Assembly (NCBI GenBank): GCA_001600695.1
Contig: BCKQ01000005.1
Span: 818,593 to 882,592 of the forward strand
Source of the DNA: Ascoidea asiatica
Taxonomy: Eukaryota; Ascomycota; Saccharomycetes; Ascoideales; Ascoideaceae
Reading direction: 5' to 3'
Length of the DNA stretch: 64,000 nucleotides
Below the pieces are notes generated by a model. The model was not told the DNA's origin, did not search any database, and saw only the letters and a list, made by a program, of their open reading frames with translations. Every line of letters starts with the position of its first letter. The stretch's first letter is position 1. The translations under genes and the position numbers were made by a program. Below are positions 19,979 through 29,145 of the stretch, one piece after another.

Positions 19979-21457
19979 ATGTCTGGAAATACGGATAATA
20001 GTTCAAGTGCAATAAGTAATCGTCAATTACAACTTTTGTCATTGACAACTCCAACTCCAACGTCAACAAATTCATATATTTATAATCCTTTAAATAAAGC
20101 AATTCATAGACTAGGTGGAATGACTCAATCCTCAGCATATTCTTTACATAATAGATTAAAAAAAATTATAAAATTTGAGAAAAAATCTGTTAAACAACAA
20201 TTAGAATTTATTAAAGAAATGAATTCATGGTCTGCAATTATACCAAATGATGATAGTAAAAAATTATTAAATGAATTTACAAAATGTTTAGAAATTCAAA
20301 GAGAAATGAATGAGGAATTGATTCAAAAACAAGAAAATTTGAAATTACAATTGATTAGTGTTCAAAAAAGAGAACAGAAAAGTAATAATTTGAAAACAAA
20401 AAGGAATAAAATTTTATCTAAACTAAGATCTGAAGAAAGTAAAGTAGGTTCTTCTCAAAAAATTTCCTTACAAAAAGAAGCGTTAGAAGAAATAGAATGT
20501 GCAATGGAAGTTGTAGATGATCAATATATAAGATCTATAAATACAGGTTTAAAAGGTTCTTTTATTGATTATTCTTTATCATTCAAAAATTTTTCATATA
20601 AATATTTAAAATCTGCTGAATCCTTTATGGCTTTTAATTTATCCGAAAATTCTTCAACTGGTATACTTTCTTTATCAGCTTCAAGTAAAAAATATTTAGT
20701 TACCAATGGTATAGGCTCAAGTCCAGTACTAAATTCAAGGTATAGTGCAAGTAATGATGCAAGATCAATTAAATCAACTCAAAACTTAAATACTCCTTTA
20801 TCAAATATAAATACTTCAAATAATATTCGACCTAATAATCAATCTGAAAATACTTTCTATAATGTAATCTCAGGTGCAAATAATTCAAGAAATAGTTTCT
20901 CAAGTAATTTCAATAATAATAATATCAATAATAACATTAATAATAATTTGAGTAATTTGAATAATATGAATAATATGAATAATAATATGAATAATAATAA
21001 TCAATTTTCAAAACCTTTTATATATCCAAACTCTATTCTACCTGACTCAAAATCTTATAATTCATCAAATAATCATTTTTCAATACCTCAAAATCCCTCA
21101 AATCCAACAGTTATAGATATGTCTTCAACTTATTGTTCAAGTTGTGGTCATGCATCTGGTGATTGCACTCATATAAAAAATTTAAATAAATCAACTCTCA
21201 ATGAAGTTAATAGTAATTTAACTAAACCTTTGAATATTCCAAAAGTTAATCATTCTAATAATCAAAGTCATTCAGAAATAAGAAAATTCTCTTTTAAAAA
21301 TAATAATAATTCAACAAACAATATTTCTAATAATTCCGAGGAAAAACCTACAACGAGAGGTGATAATTCTAATGGCACTCAGGGACACTTTACAACTCCT
21401 GGAAGTATAGGATTTTTCAAAACTCAAAATCAAAATATCTCTCATGAGTGGAGCTGA
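19979..21457 (+). CDS. Pil1/Lsp1-like eisosome BAR-domain protein, divergent
   Basis: The product has 492 residues from the ATG at 19979. Residues about 35-220 resemble the Pil1/Lsp1 BAR domain: a Gly/Ser entry (RLGGMTQSSAYSLHNRLKKI), a long helical coiled segment (IKFEKKSVKQQLEFIKEMNSW), a polar helix ending in KLRSEESK and a third helix with EALEEIECAMEVVDDQYIRS and LKGSFIDYSLSFKNF. Pil1 and Lsp1 build eisosomes under the plasma membrane. This protein differs from canonical Pil1 in its long Asn/Ser-rich tail. Near the C terminus is a small Cys motif, CSSCGHASGDC, that could bind metal. It may be an equivalent of the sporulation-specific Meu14/PilB branch. The family call rests on pattern, not alignment. 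Confidence 0.55.
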   Translation: MSGNTDNSSSAISNRQLQLLSLTTPTPTSTNSYIYNPLNKAIHRLGGMTQSSAYSLHNRLKKIIKFEKKSVKQQLEFIKEMNSWSAIIPNDDSKKLLNEFTKCLEIQREMNEELIQKQENLKLQLISVQKREQKSNNLKTKRNKILSKLRSEESKVGSSQKISLQKEALEEIECAMEVVDDQYIRSINTGLKGSFIDYSLSFKNFSYKYLKSAESFMAFNLSENSSTGILSLSASSKKYLVTNGIGSSPVLNSRYSASNDARSIKSTQNLNTPLSNINTSNNIRPNNQSENTFYNVISGANNSRNSFSSNFNNNNINNNINNNLSNLNNMNNMNNNMNNNNQFSKPFIYPNSILPDSKSYNSSNNHFSIPQNPSNPTVIDMSSTYCSSCGHASGDCTHIKNLNKSTLNEVNSNLTKPLNIPKVNHSNNQSHSEIRKFSFKNNNNSTNNISNNSEEKPTTRGDNSNGTQGHFTTPGSIGFFKTQNQNISHEWS

Positions 21458-21628
21458 CTAATTTTTATTTTTTTGTTACTTTAAATTTATTTTATTTCAA
21501 TATTTTTTATTTTATTTCTCCTTTTGTAATTCAAATTTATAGAAAATTTTTTTTGTATATTATCTTTTAATGGATTGAAAGATTTTTGATCAATGATCCT
21601 TATTTATTATTTCAAGTTTGTTTAGGAT

Positions 21629-23503
21629 TTACTTTTTTTTTTCCATATTCCACGACATATCCCTATAGTTAAAAACCCAGTGAAGTCTTACCAATTCTAT
21701 TTTTTTTTTTAAGTCAAAATTTTCCCAATCTATATCTGTATCTTTAACAGAATATATGAATTCATTCAAAATTAAAATTTCATCTTCACAAAAAAACTCT
21801 TTTCTTGAAATAATCCAATTACATAACTTTTCTAGAATATAAATATTAATATTAATTTTAAGTTTTAAATCATCATTCAAGTAAATAACAAAATCTTTCA
21901 ATACAAAACTTCTGATATTTGAATTAATTGTGAAAAAAGTTGACAATAAGGGCATATCTGAAATGATTTTTGTTATAGGTATTCTACCTTTGGAATCAAA
22001 TAATAATTTTCGTAACTTTTTAATATGTAGATTATAGTTTTCTCTCATCACCTGTTTTAAGCATAATAAAAGTTTTTCATAAATCAATGTCAAAATTTCA
22101 AAATTCACCTTAGAACTATTTTTTTCTGTATTCCTAGATCCTAAGTAATGACATTTTATCAATCCATATTTCGTTATTTGATCTAAAAATTTATAAAACA
22201 TTTCAATTTTCATATCCAAAAAAATCTTAGATTCAAAAATATAAACTCCTTTAATTAGATCATTTTTTTCACTTTTAAATTCAGAGATCCCATCTTTTAA
22301 TACCAAAAGATCCAAAAGATTAGAAAGAATATCATTAAAAAATATGTCTTTCACCAAAGCAAATAAACAGCTGGTTTTTTTTTCATATTTCGATAAAAAA
22401 AATTTTAAAATTTCGAAAAAATATTGTAAATCATCGACAATAGAACCATTATCAATAAAAATTAACTTGAAAAACATTGAATTTGTAACCAATAATTCTC
22501 TTAAATCAGATGAAGAACTTTTTAAAATATAATCAACATCAGCTTCAGAAATTATAGTTCCTGAACATTTAGTTATTAAGTTACACAATTTATAATCAAT
22601 TTTTTTTTCTGTTAAAAAGGTTATATCATCACTTGAAGAATCATAATCAGATACAGAATTCTCTAAACACGATGGAGAGGATGCTTCTGGATAGTTTTTT
22701 GTATGACTTTCCTCAATTTTATTCTTTAAATCAGGCACTTCTCGATACATGTTATAAGTTTGATAAGGATCCCAAGGTTCAACTAAAAAGTTCTCTCTAT
22801 AGTACATCGCCTCTTTCCAATAAAAAAGTTCATCTGATAAGGAATGATCTGCACTGCTTCCCTTGGGTTGAATTTTTGGAACAGAAAAAGATATCACAGA
22901 TATTTCTAATTCTATATTCCTTCTTCTATTATTTACCATACCATTTATGACAATAAATTTCCCAATCAAAAAAAGGCAAGAATCTGGTTGTAAGGGATTT
23001 ATGAAATCAATCAAATTGGAACCTGAAATTGAATCAATATATAATTCCTCTTTTACAGCACAGCAAGAAGCTTCACACCAACCACTCGAATCATCGATTC
23101 TTATGAAGTAAAAATTTTGAGCATTGCTCCCATATTTGGATTTCAAATCTTTAAATTCAATATTTGAAATTGTTCCAAATACTGTGAATTCTTTAATTGG
23201 ATAATTATTGACTAAAATAAAATTCTCTTGATGCCATCTCAAAGCAGAGCTACTATAAATATCCAAAATGGATGTGGAAGTTTGAATATCAATTAAAAAT
23301 ATAGGAATACTTTTCAAAAGAAAAGGAGAGTTATGAAATAATTCTGGACGATAGTAAATAATCTTGTCTTTTATTAAAGTAGCATGATCATTTCCTGGTG
23401 CAAAATTCGAAGATGAATTCAGAATTTTTTCTTTCAGAGTTTTCCTTTGTTTTGATTTCTTTGAATTTCCTTTTACTTTTGATACTCCATTGGAAAATTT
23501 CAT
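21629..23503 (-). CDS. STN1: Stn1-like telomere-capping protein (CST complex)
   Basis: The product has 624 residues. The N-terminal third carries the Stn1 signature: IIYYRPELFHNSPFLLKSIP leading into an OB fold with ALRWHQENFILVNNYPIKEF, TVFGTISNIEFK, FYFIRIDDSSGWCEASCCAV and FLIGKFIVING (about residues 50-190). The W-x-x...NxPI...G-x-V...IDDxSG order is typical of Stn1. The C-terminal part is mostly helical and fits the winged-helix region only loosely. Stn1 acts with Cdc13 and Ten1 to protect telomere ends and to regulate DNA polymerase alpha-primase. No introns are seen and the length is plausible for budding yeasts. The call is good but rests on the OB-fold pattern. Confidence 0.75.
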   Translation of the reverse strand: MKFSNGVSKVKGNSKKSKQRKTLKEKILNSSSNFAPGNDHATLIKDKIIYYRPELFHNSPFLLKSIPIFLIDIQTSTSILDIYSSSALRWHQENFILVNNYPIKEFTVFGTISNIEFKDLKSKYGSNAQNFYFIRIDDSSGWCEASCCAVKEELYIDSISGSNLIDFINPLQPDSCLFLIGKFIVINGMVNNRRRNIELEISVISFSVPKIQPKGSSADHSLSDELFYWKEAMYYRENFLVEPWDPYQTYNMYREVPDLKNKIEESHTKNYPEASSPSCLENSVSDYDSSSDDITFLTEKKIDYKLCNLITKCSGTIISEADVDYILKSSSSDLRELLVTNSMFFKLIFIDNGSIVDDLQYFFEILKFFLSKYEKKTSCLFALVKDIFFNDILSNLLDLLVLKDGISEFKSEKNDLIKGVYIFESKIFLDMKIEMFYKFLDQITKYGLIKCHYLGSRNTEKNSSKVNFEILTLIYEKLLLCLKQVMRENYNLHIKKLRKLLFDSKGRIPITKIISDMPLLSTFFTINSNIRSFVLKDFVIYLNDDLKLKININIYILEKLCNWIISRKEFFCEDEILILNEFIYSVKDTDIDWENFDLKKKIELVRLHWVFNYRDMSWNMEKKK

Positions 23504-23974
23504 TTATAGACAAAAATTAATAACAATAAATTCTCTTCAAATCCATTGAGGTCCGAACAACTATGTATTCTTCAAATTGCCACTTTCTTTTCAAAACTTT
23601 GCTAGAAATATTAATTTGATATGCTTTGAAGTTTGATATCAAATCGCAAAAAATGAAAACAAATGTTTGGCTCATACTATGATCATTTTATCCCGCGTCA
23701 ACAAATGAAAATTATTCAACTGAGATTAAAAAAAGAGCGAACAAATTCTTTACTTAAGTCAAGAAAAAAGATAAAAATTCAAAGAGGAAAAACTCTAATA
23801 TTTATTTTAATAAAAACTACAACAGAAAAATGTATTTACTCGTTAATCCCCATTACATAGCTTGGTGGGTATTAAACTTACAATAAACTTTACAGTAATT
23901 TTACAAAAAAATTTTGATTTGAAATTCATAAGTTCTTATATTTAATAGATACAGAATGAAACAGAATAAACTAC
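23504..23974. other. Intergenic region between STN1 and RPN11
   Basis: This 471-bp AT-rich region contains the STN1 promoter and the RPN11 3' end. A short plus-strand ORF at 23,663-23,860 has no recognisable features and is not called. Confidence 0.45.
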
Positions 23975-24910
23975 TTATTGAACAGCAGCAGAATTAATAG
24001 CACCTGTTAATATACTGACAATGTTCTCTTCTATTCTTTTTTCAGCAGTTTCACCCAAATGCTTTTTAGGATCTTCTTTTCCAACATATCTCGTTTTAAG
24101 TTGATCCTCAGATAATTCTTTTTCTTCTTCAATTCTTTGGTTGTACTGTTTGGCTATACTCACCATTTTTTCAGTATCTTTAGAATTTTTTTCTTCTTTT
24201 TCAGCATAATCTTTCAAAATTAATCCAGATGACCATTCTTTTTTATGTAGATTTAAGAGCATATTTACTTCCAAAGGAGTTTTCTTATAATCAATATTTA
24301 GTGAGTAATAACTTCTATTTAATCCGTGAATTAAAGCTTGAATAGATAATTCTTTCAAATGACCAACATTAGAGGTTGTCTGTCTAGGTTCTTGGCCCAT
24401 CATCAAAGTAGAAGGACTAATTAATCTGAAAGCATCAATGACAACTTTACCTTTTACAGATTGGATTGGGTCTATAACAACAGCGACAGCTCTTTTATTT
24501 AATTGTTCAAAACTCTGTTGAGTATTAACATCAACATTTGATAACCAACAACCAAAACCAGGATGTGAATGGTACCAGCCAACTACCATCTGATCTCTGC
24601 CGGTTTGTTTTAACATATCCATCATTTTAGTTTGAAATACATCATCAACAGCTTCAACTGAAACACCAGTACCTGATTGAGGCATAGCAAATACATCTAT
24701 AACATGAACGGTAAAATCATCAATGAAAGCACCCAACATTAAACCCATTACTTCCATAGGCACACCAGCTCTTCCATGCTTCAACATTTTCAATAAAGCT
24801 AAAGAAGATATATAAACAGTTTCTGCATTATCCACTACAGGTCCATCCATGGGGGTTGAATTCATACCCCCAATTCCAGTAGAAGCAAACATTTGTTGAA
24901 GTCTATCCAT
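23975..24910 (-). CDS. RPN11: 26S proteasome lid deubiquitinase Rpn11
   Basis: The product has 311 residues and near-universal Rpn11 sequence. The JAMM/MPN+ metalloprotease motif is complete: Glu53 in [10 protein letters not shown], and His114, His116 and Asp127 in [16 protein letters not shown]. The N terminus MDRLQQMF and the segment [17 protein letters not shown] are also typical. Rpn11 removes ubiquitin chains from substrates as they enter the proteasome. It is the most strongly conserved protein in the window and has no in-frame CTG codon that I could find. A PACE element (GGTGGCAA) lies about 95 bp upstream of the ATG, as expected for an Rpn4-controlled proteasome gene. Confidence 0.98.
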   Translation of the reverse strand: MDRLQQMFASTGIGGMNSTPMDGPVVDNAETVYISSLALLKMLKHGRAGVPMEVMGLMLGAFIDDFTVHVIDVFAMPQSGTGVSVEAVDDVFQTKMMDMLKQTGRDQMVVGWYHSHPGFGCWLSNVDVNTQQSFEQLNKRAVAVVIDPIQSVKGKVVIDAFRLISPSTLMMGQEPRQTTSNVGHLKELSIQALIHGLNRSYYSLNIDYKKTPLEVNMLLNLHKKEWSSGLILKDYAEKEEKNSKDTEKMVSIAKQYNQRIEEEKELSEDQLKTRYVGKEDPKKHLGETAEKRIEENIVSILTGAINSAAVQ

Positions 24911-25578
24911 TTTGATTATTGAACACTAGTAATTTATTGATTTTAAAGAATCTGATAAACTTAATCTTTTTCACTTCTTTGAATTCGGTGATGTTTTTTA
25001 ATGGTGGCAAGTTTAACTGATAAATCAATAAATCTTGCGAAAGCTATCTAAAGTTCAAACGTGACTTGCATTATCTCTTTGTAATATATTCTACGGTTTT
25101 TTAAAATTCCAATATCATAATAATTTTTCCACTAACGGATTTTGGAATATTTATTCCCAAGTCACTGGTTTTTTGATTCAATATTAAGCTGCACTTTCAA
25201 GTTTCGTTCTGCATACCATGCTTTCTATTTCCTGAGTTTCAATTTACGCGAAAATCAAAATAAAAAGTAATTCCCAAAATCTGACACTATACACATGATA
25301 TAATATACCTGATACTCAACGTCTTTGCAAAAAGTTAACATTAATTCTGTTTGTATTGGTCTTGCTGTGGATATAAAACACGTAAAATTTATGATTTCAT
25401 TTTATTTTTTTTAAAAGGTATATTTTTAGTGTTGAAATTTCAAAGTGCCAAAAAAGACGGTATGTAATGATCAATATTCAAATTTATTATTTCTTAATTT
25501 TAGATTTTAATTTTTTTTCCAAAATTACGAAATAGTTTATTCATCTTCCATTTCTTTCAAAACTCCTTTAATCAACTA
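24911..25578. promoter_or_regulatory. Divergent promoter region RPN11 / FUN30
   Basis: This 668-bp region has no coding signal. It holds the PACE element near RPN11. A GTATGT at 25,460-25,465 resembles a donor site, but no first exon for FUN30 is needed. Confidence 0.5.
25003..25011 (+). promoter_or_regulatory. PACE-like element (Rpn4 site) upstream of RPN11
   Basis: GGTGGCAAG matches the proteasome-associated control element GGTGGCAAA at eight of nine bases. It lies 93 bp upstream of the RPN11 start. Rpn4 is the known activator acting on PACE in yeasts. Confidence 0.65.
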
Positions 25579-28500
25579 ATGAGCTCTCCATTTTTTTCAA
25601 ATAAGAGATCTCGTTCCGAAGTTTCTGATGAGGAATTTAATAATGATTTAGATTCTTTAAAAAACAAGAGGCCTTTTGTTCAAGTGCCGGATTCTAGTCC
25701 AGCTCCAAAAGCTCTCGAATCATCTCCAATGAAACCTGAAGATTTAATTCCTCCTTCGTTAAATACGAAGACAAGCTTATATCAAAGATTTGCTCATAAT
25801 GGCTCTCCATCTGCTAATAGATCAACATCAAAAATTTCAAATATCAGTCTAGGTTCTCCACTCAGTTCTAAAAGTGCAAATTCTAATCCATATAAGAAAG
25901 TCTTGTTGCAGCAAAATGATAAATTCAACAAAAAAATATTGAAACCCAATAATATCTCAACTTTTACAAATGGAAGTCCTGCTATTAATGGCAATGGTGG
26001 CCGTAGTATTAAATCAAATTCTGACATGACAATTTTGAAAAATAAATTTCCTTTAGTAAAGGAAAGAATTATTTTCTCTTTACTTAATAAACATAATGGA
26101 AATTTAAGAGAGACAAGCGCTGCTTTATCTAAGTTTGTCCAAAATAACCCAAAACTATTAAAAAGTGATCCAAAATTAATGATAACGAATAGCAATTTAA
26201 AGGCTTCTTCATTGTCTTTCAATAAAGCAAATTTGCATCTCAACGATGAAAACTCAAAGGGGTCCTCAGATCTTCCTCGCAAAGTCTCTCCAGTAATAGA
26301 TCTTGAAAAATTCAAATATAAGTCGAATAGTAATATAAAAAAACCTACAATGACTATTACTCAGAAATATAGTTTGATGTCGGCTCCAAAAAAGAAAAGA
26401 AAAAAATTGGTCAGGGGCTCAAAAAATGTTGAAGATGAGGAACCTAACTCCGATGATATAGCGTTCATTAATGATGATGCTGAAGAGCAAATATCTGATA
26501 AGAAGTTAGCTCCTTCATCTTTTTATTCAAAAAGTAAAAAACTTTCAAATAGTAAGAAAAAGAGGGTTGTAGTAAATTTAAGTGATGAAGAATTTGAAAA
26601 ACCTTTTGAAAAAGATGAAACTCCTTCCGAAATCGATGATGATGTTGATGAGGAGGATCAATATGTAAATACTGAAACAAAGCAATCCAAGTATGAAACT
26701 CGTATTTTAGAATTCTTAAATACTGCTGCCCTTTTGGATGTAACAGATATATCGAATTGTTCTCCTGAAATTGCACAATTATTAATTGATTCACGACCTT
26801 ATAAGTCATTATACGAAATTGAAAATAAAGACTTTGGAAAACTGTCAAGTAAAGATTCTTCTATTTTAAATTCTAAAAAGAGAGGCGGGAAACGAAAGGC
26901 CATGGGACTCAAAATTGTTGAAAAAACTGAAGAAACATTAAATGGGTATGATGCAATTGATACATTGATTGAAAAATGTTCGGCATTAGGAGATAAAATT
27001 TCTGCCAGTATATCTACTTGGGGTGTAGATGTTAACGGTGAAGTTATAAATAAAACTGCATTTCAAAATTCCTTGATTACACTAGATAAGCCTAATTCTG
27101 AAATGGATGGTTTAAGTGTTATGAAAGAGGTTATAGCTGTGGATGAAAATGCTACTGAAGTCGATGGGGATGATACTTCGAAAATAACTAAAGAAACAGC
27201 TGAAGAAGATAAGTCTTTGGAAATTATAAAACAAACATCAGATATAGATGATTCCTTGCAAGTTATTAAGGAGGAAATCAAAATCAATAATGGTGAAACT
27301 GTAGAAAATTCTATAAATGTTGAAAATGAAGTCAATACTACCATTCAAGAGGAACCAATAAATAACGATGATATCTCGGATGATGAGAACGATGATGATT
27401 ATAGTGATGATGAAAGTGACGATTTGAATAAACAAAAAGTGGTGAAAATAGCAAAAGCTAATAAAGAAAAATTGAATGGTTATATTTCAGAAAAACCTCA
27501 ACTATTGGCTGAAAATTTGGAATTAAAAATATATCAACAATTTGGATTTAATTGGATGAACTTACTTTATAATAGTGATTTATCATGCATTTTAGCAGAT
27601 GAAATGGGTCTTGGTAAAACAGTACAGGTTATTACCTTATTAACCTATTTAAAACAAATTGATCCTGATAATTCTGGGCCTAATTTAATTGTTGTTCCCT
27701 CATCAACATTGGAGAATTGGTTGAGAGAGTTTCAAAAATTTTCTCCAGAGTTAGTTGTATCCCCCTATTATGGTACTCAAGCAGAAAGATTACAGTTGCG
27801 TTATGAATTATCACAAGTTGATTTTGATATTTTAATAACTACTTATAATTTAGCCACTGGATCAAAGGATGACCATAAATTTTTAGCCAAACAAGGTTTC
27901 AATTGTATCGTATATGATGAAGGCCATATGTTAAAAAATTCTTCTAGTGAAAGATATACAAAATTAATGAGATTAAGAGGAGATTTTCGTATTTTATTAA
28001 CAGGAACTCCTTTACAAAATAATTTAAAAGAATTAGTTTCTCTATTAAGTTTTATATTACCTGATGTTTTTAAAGAACATAAAAATGATTTACAAGCACT
28101 TTTTAATCAAAAAGTTACTACAAAAAGTGAAGGAAAAAGAGGAGAATCAGAAGAAATCGAGAGTAGTGATGATTCTAAATCTGATAAGGATTATAATCCA
28201 TTATTATCAGAAAAGGCTATTTCTAGAGCTAAAAAAATAATGCAACCCTTTGTATTAAGAAGGAAAAAAGATCAAGTATTAAAGAATTTACCTAAAAAAG
28301 TTAGAAAAATTGAATATTGTGATATATTACCAAGTCAAAAAGAAATTTATGAAGGAGAAATTGCAGATGCGCAATTACAAAAATCTTTAGCGAAGGGTAA
28401 AGCTAAAAATTTAATAATGCAATTAAGAAAAGCGGCTATTCATCCCTTATTATTTAGAACGATTTATACAGATAAAAAACTTCGAAGTATGGCAAAAGCA

Positions 28501-29145
28501 ATTATGAAAGAACCTGTTTATGTTAGTGCAAATGAGCATTATATATTTGAGGATATGCAAGTAATGTCTGACTTTGAATTAAATGGATTATGTGAGAAAT
28601 TTCCTTCAACACTTAATAGATTTAAACTAAAAAAACAAGATTTTTTTAATTCTAGTAAAGTTGAAAAATTAGTTGAATTATTATCTTATCATATTAAGAA
28701 TGGATCAAAAATTGTTGTATTTTCATTATTCACTCAAGTTCTTGATATAATTGAAAAAGTTCTAGAATATGAAGCATTAAAATTTCTAAGATTAGATGGA
28801 TCAACATCAGTTGAGATTAGACAAGATTTAATTGATAAATTTTATAAAGAGGATGATATTAAAATTTTCTTACTATCAACAAAAAGTGGAGGATTTGGTA
28901 TAAATTTAGTTTGTGCAAATATTGTTATAATTTTCGACCAAAGTTTTAATCCTCATGATGATAGACAAGCAGAAGATAGATGCCATAGATTAGGTCAAAA
29001 AAAGGATGTAGAAGTTATTAGATTAATTACTAAAAAGACTATAGAAGAAAATATTATGTTATTAGGAGATAAAAAAATTGAATTAGATCATGAATTAGAG
29101 GATCCAAATTTCGCCCAGACATTTTTAAAAGACCTTTCTATATAA
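25579..29145 (+). CDS. FUN30: SNF2-family chromatin remodeller Fun30 (SMARCAD1 type)
   Basis: The product has 1,188 residues. A CUE-like motif (KFPLVKERIIFSLLNKHNGN, about 152-185) lies in a disordered N-terminal half with acidic and Lys-rich tracts. A small helical region (ISNCSPEIAQLLIDSRPYKSL) leads to the Fun30-specific segment ending in CSALGDKISASISTWGVDV. The ATPase follows: ILADEMGLGKT (about 671-681), DEGH (about 780), TGTPLQNN, and in lobe 2 FLRLDGST, STKSGGFGINLV and RQAEDRCHRLGQ. Fun30 slides and edits nucleosomes, promotes DNA-end resection and supports heterochromatin. An in-frame CTG occurs at 26842-26844 in a poorly conserved stretch. The protein is slightly longer than S. cerevisiae Fun30 (1,131). 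Confidence 0.96.
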   Translation: MSSPFFSNKRSRSEVSDEEFNNDLDSLKNKRPFVQVPDSSPAPKALESSPMKPEDLIPPSLNTKTSLYQRFAHNGSPSANRSTSKISNISLGSPLSSKSANSNPYKKVLLQQNDKFNKKILKPNNISTFTNGSPAINGNGGRSIKSNSDMTILKNKFPLVKERIIFSLLNKHNGNLRETSAALSKFVQNNPKLLKSDPKLMITNSNLKASSLSFNKANLHLNDENSKGSSDLPRKVSPVIDLEKFKYKSNSNIKKPTMTITQKYSLMSAPKKKRKKLVRGSKNVEDEEPNSDDIAFINDDAEEQISDKKLAPSSFYSKSKKLSNSKKKRVVVNLSDEEFEKPFEKDETPSEIDDDVDEEDQYVNTETKQSKYETRILEFLNTAALLDVTDISNCSPEIAQLLIDSRPYKSLYEIENKDFGKLSSKDSSILNSKKRGGKRKAMGLKIVEKTEETLNGYDAIDTLIEKCSALGDKISASISTWGVDVNGEVINKTAFQNSLITLDKPNSEMDGLSVMKEVIAVDENATEVDGDDTSKITKETAEEDKSLEIIKQTSDIDDSLQVIKEEIKINNGETVENSINVENEVNTTIQEEPINNDDISDDENDDDYSDDESDDLNKQKVVKIAKANKEKLNGYISEKPQLLAENLELKIYQQFGFNWMNLLYNSDLSCILADEMGLGKTVQVITLLTYLKQIDPDNSGPNLIVVPSSTLENWLREFQKFSPELVVSPYYGTQAERLQLRYELSQVDFDILITTYNLATGSKDDHKFLAKQGFNCIVYDEGHMLKNSSSERYTKLMRLRGDFRILLTGTPLQNNLKELVSLLSFILPDVFKEHKNDLQALFNQKVTTKSEGKRGESEEIESSDDSKSDKDYNPLLSEKAISRAKKIMQPFVLRRKKDQVLKNLPKKVRKIEYCDILPSQKEIYEGEIADAQLQKSLAKGKAKNLIMQLRKAAIHPLLFRTIYTDKKLRSMAKAIMKEPVYVSANEHYIFEDMQVMSDFELNGLCEKFPSTLNRFKLKKQDFFNSSKVEKLVELLSYHIKNGSKIVVFSLFTQVLDIIEKVLEYEALKFLRLDGSTSVEIRQDLIDKFYKEDDIKIFLLSTKSGGFGINLVCANIVIIFDQSFNPHDDRQAEDRCHRLGQKKDVEVIRLITKKTIEENIMLLGDKKIELDHELEDPNFAQTFLKDLSI

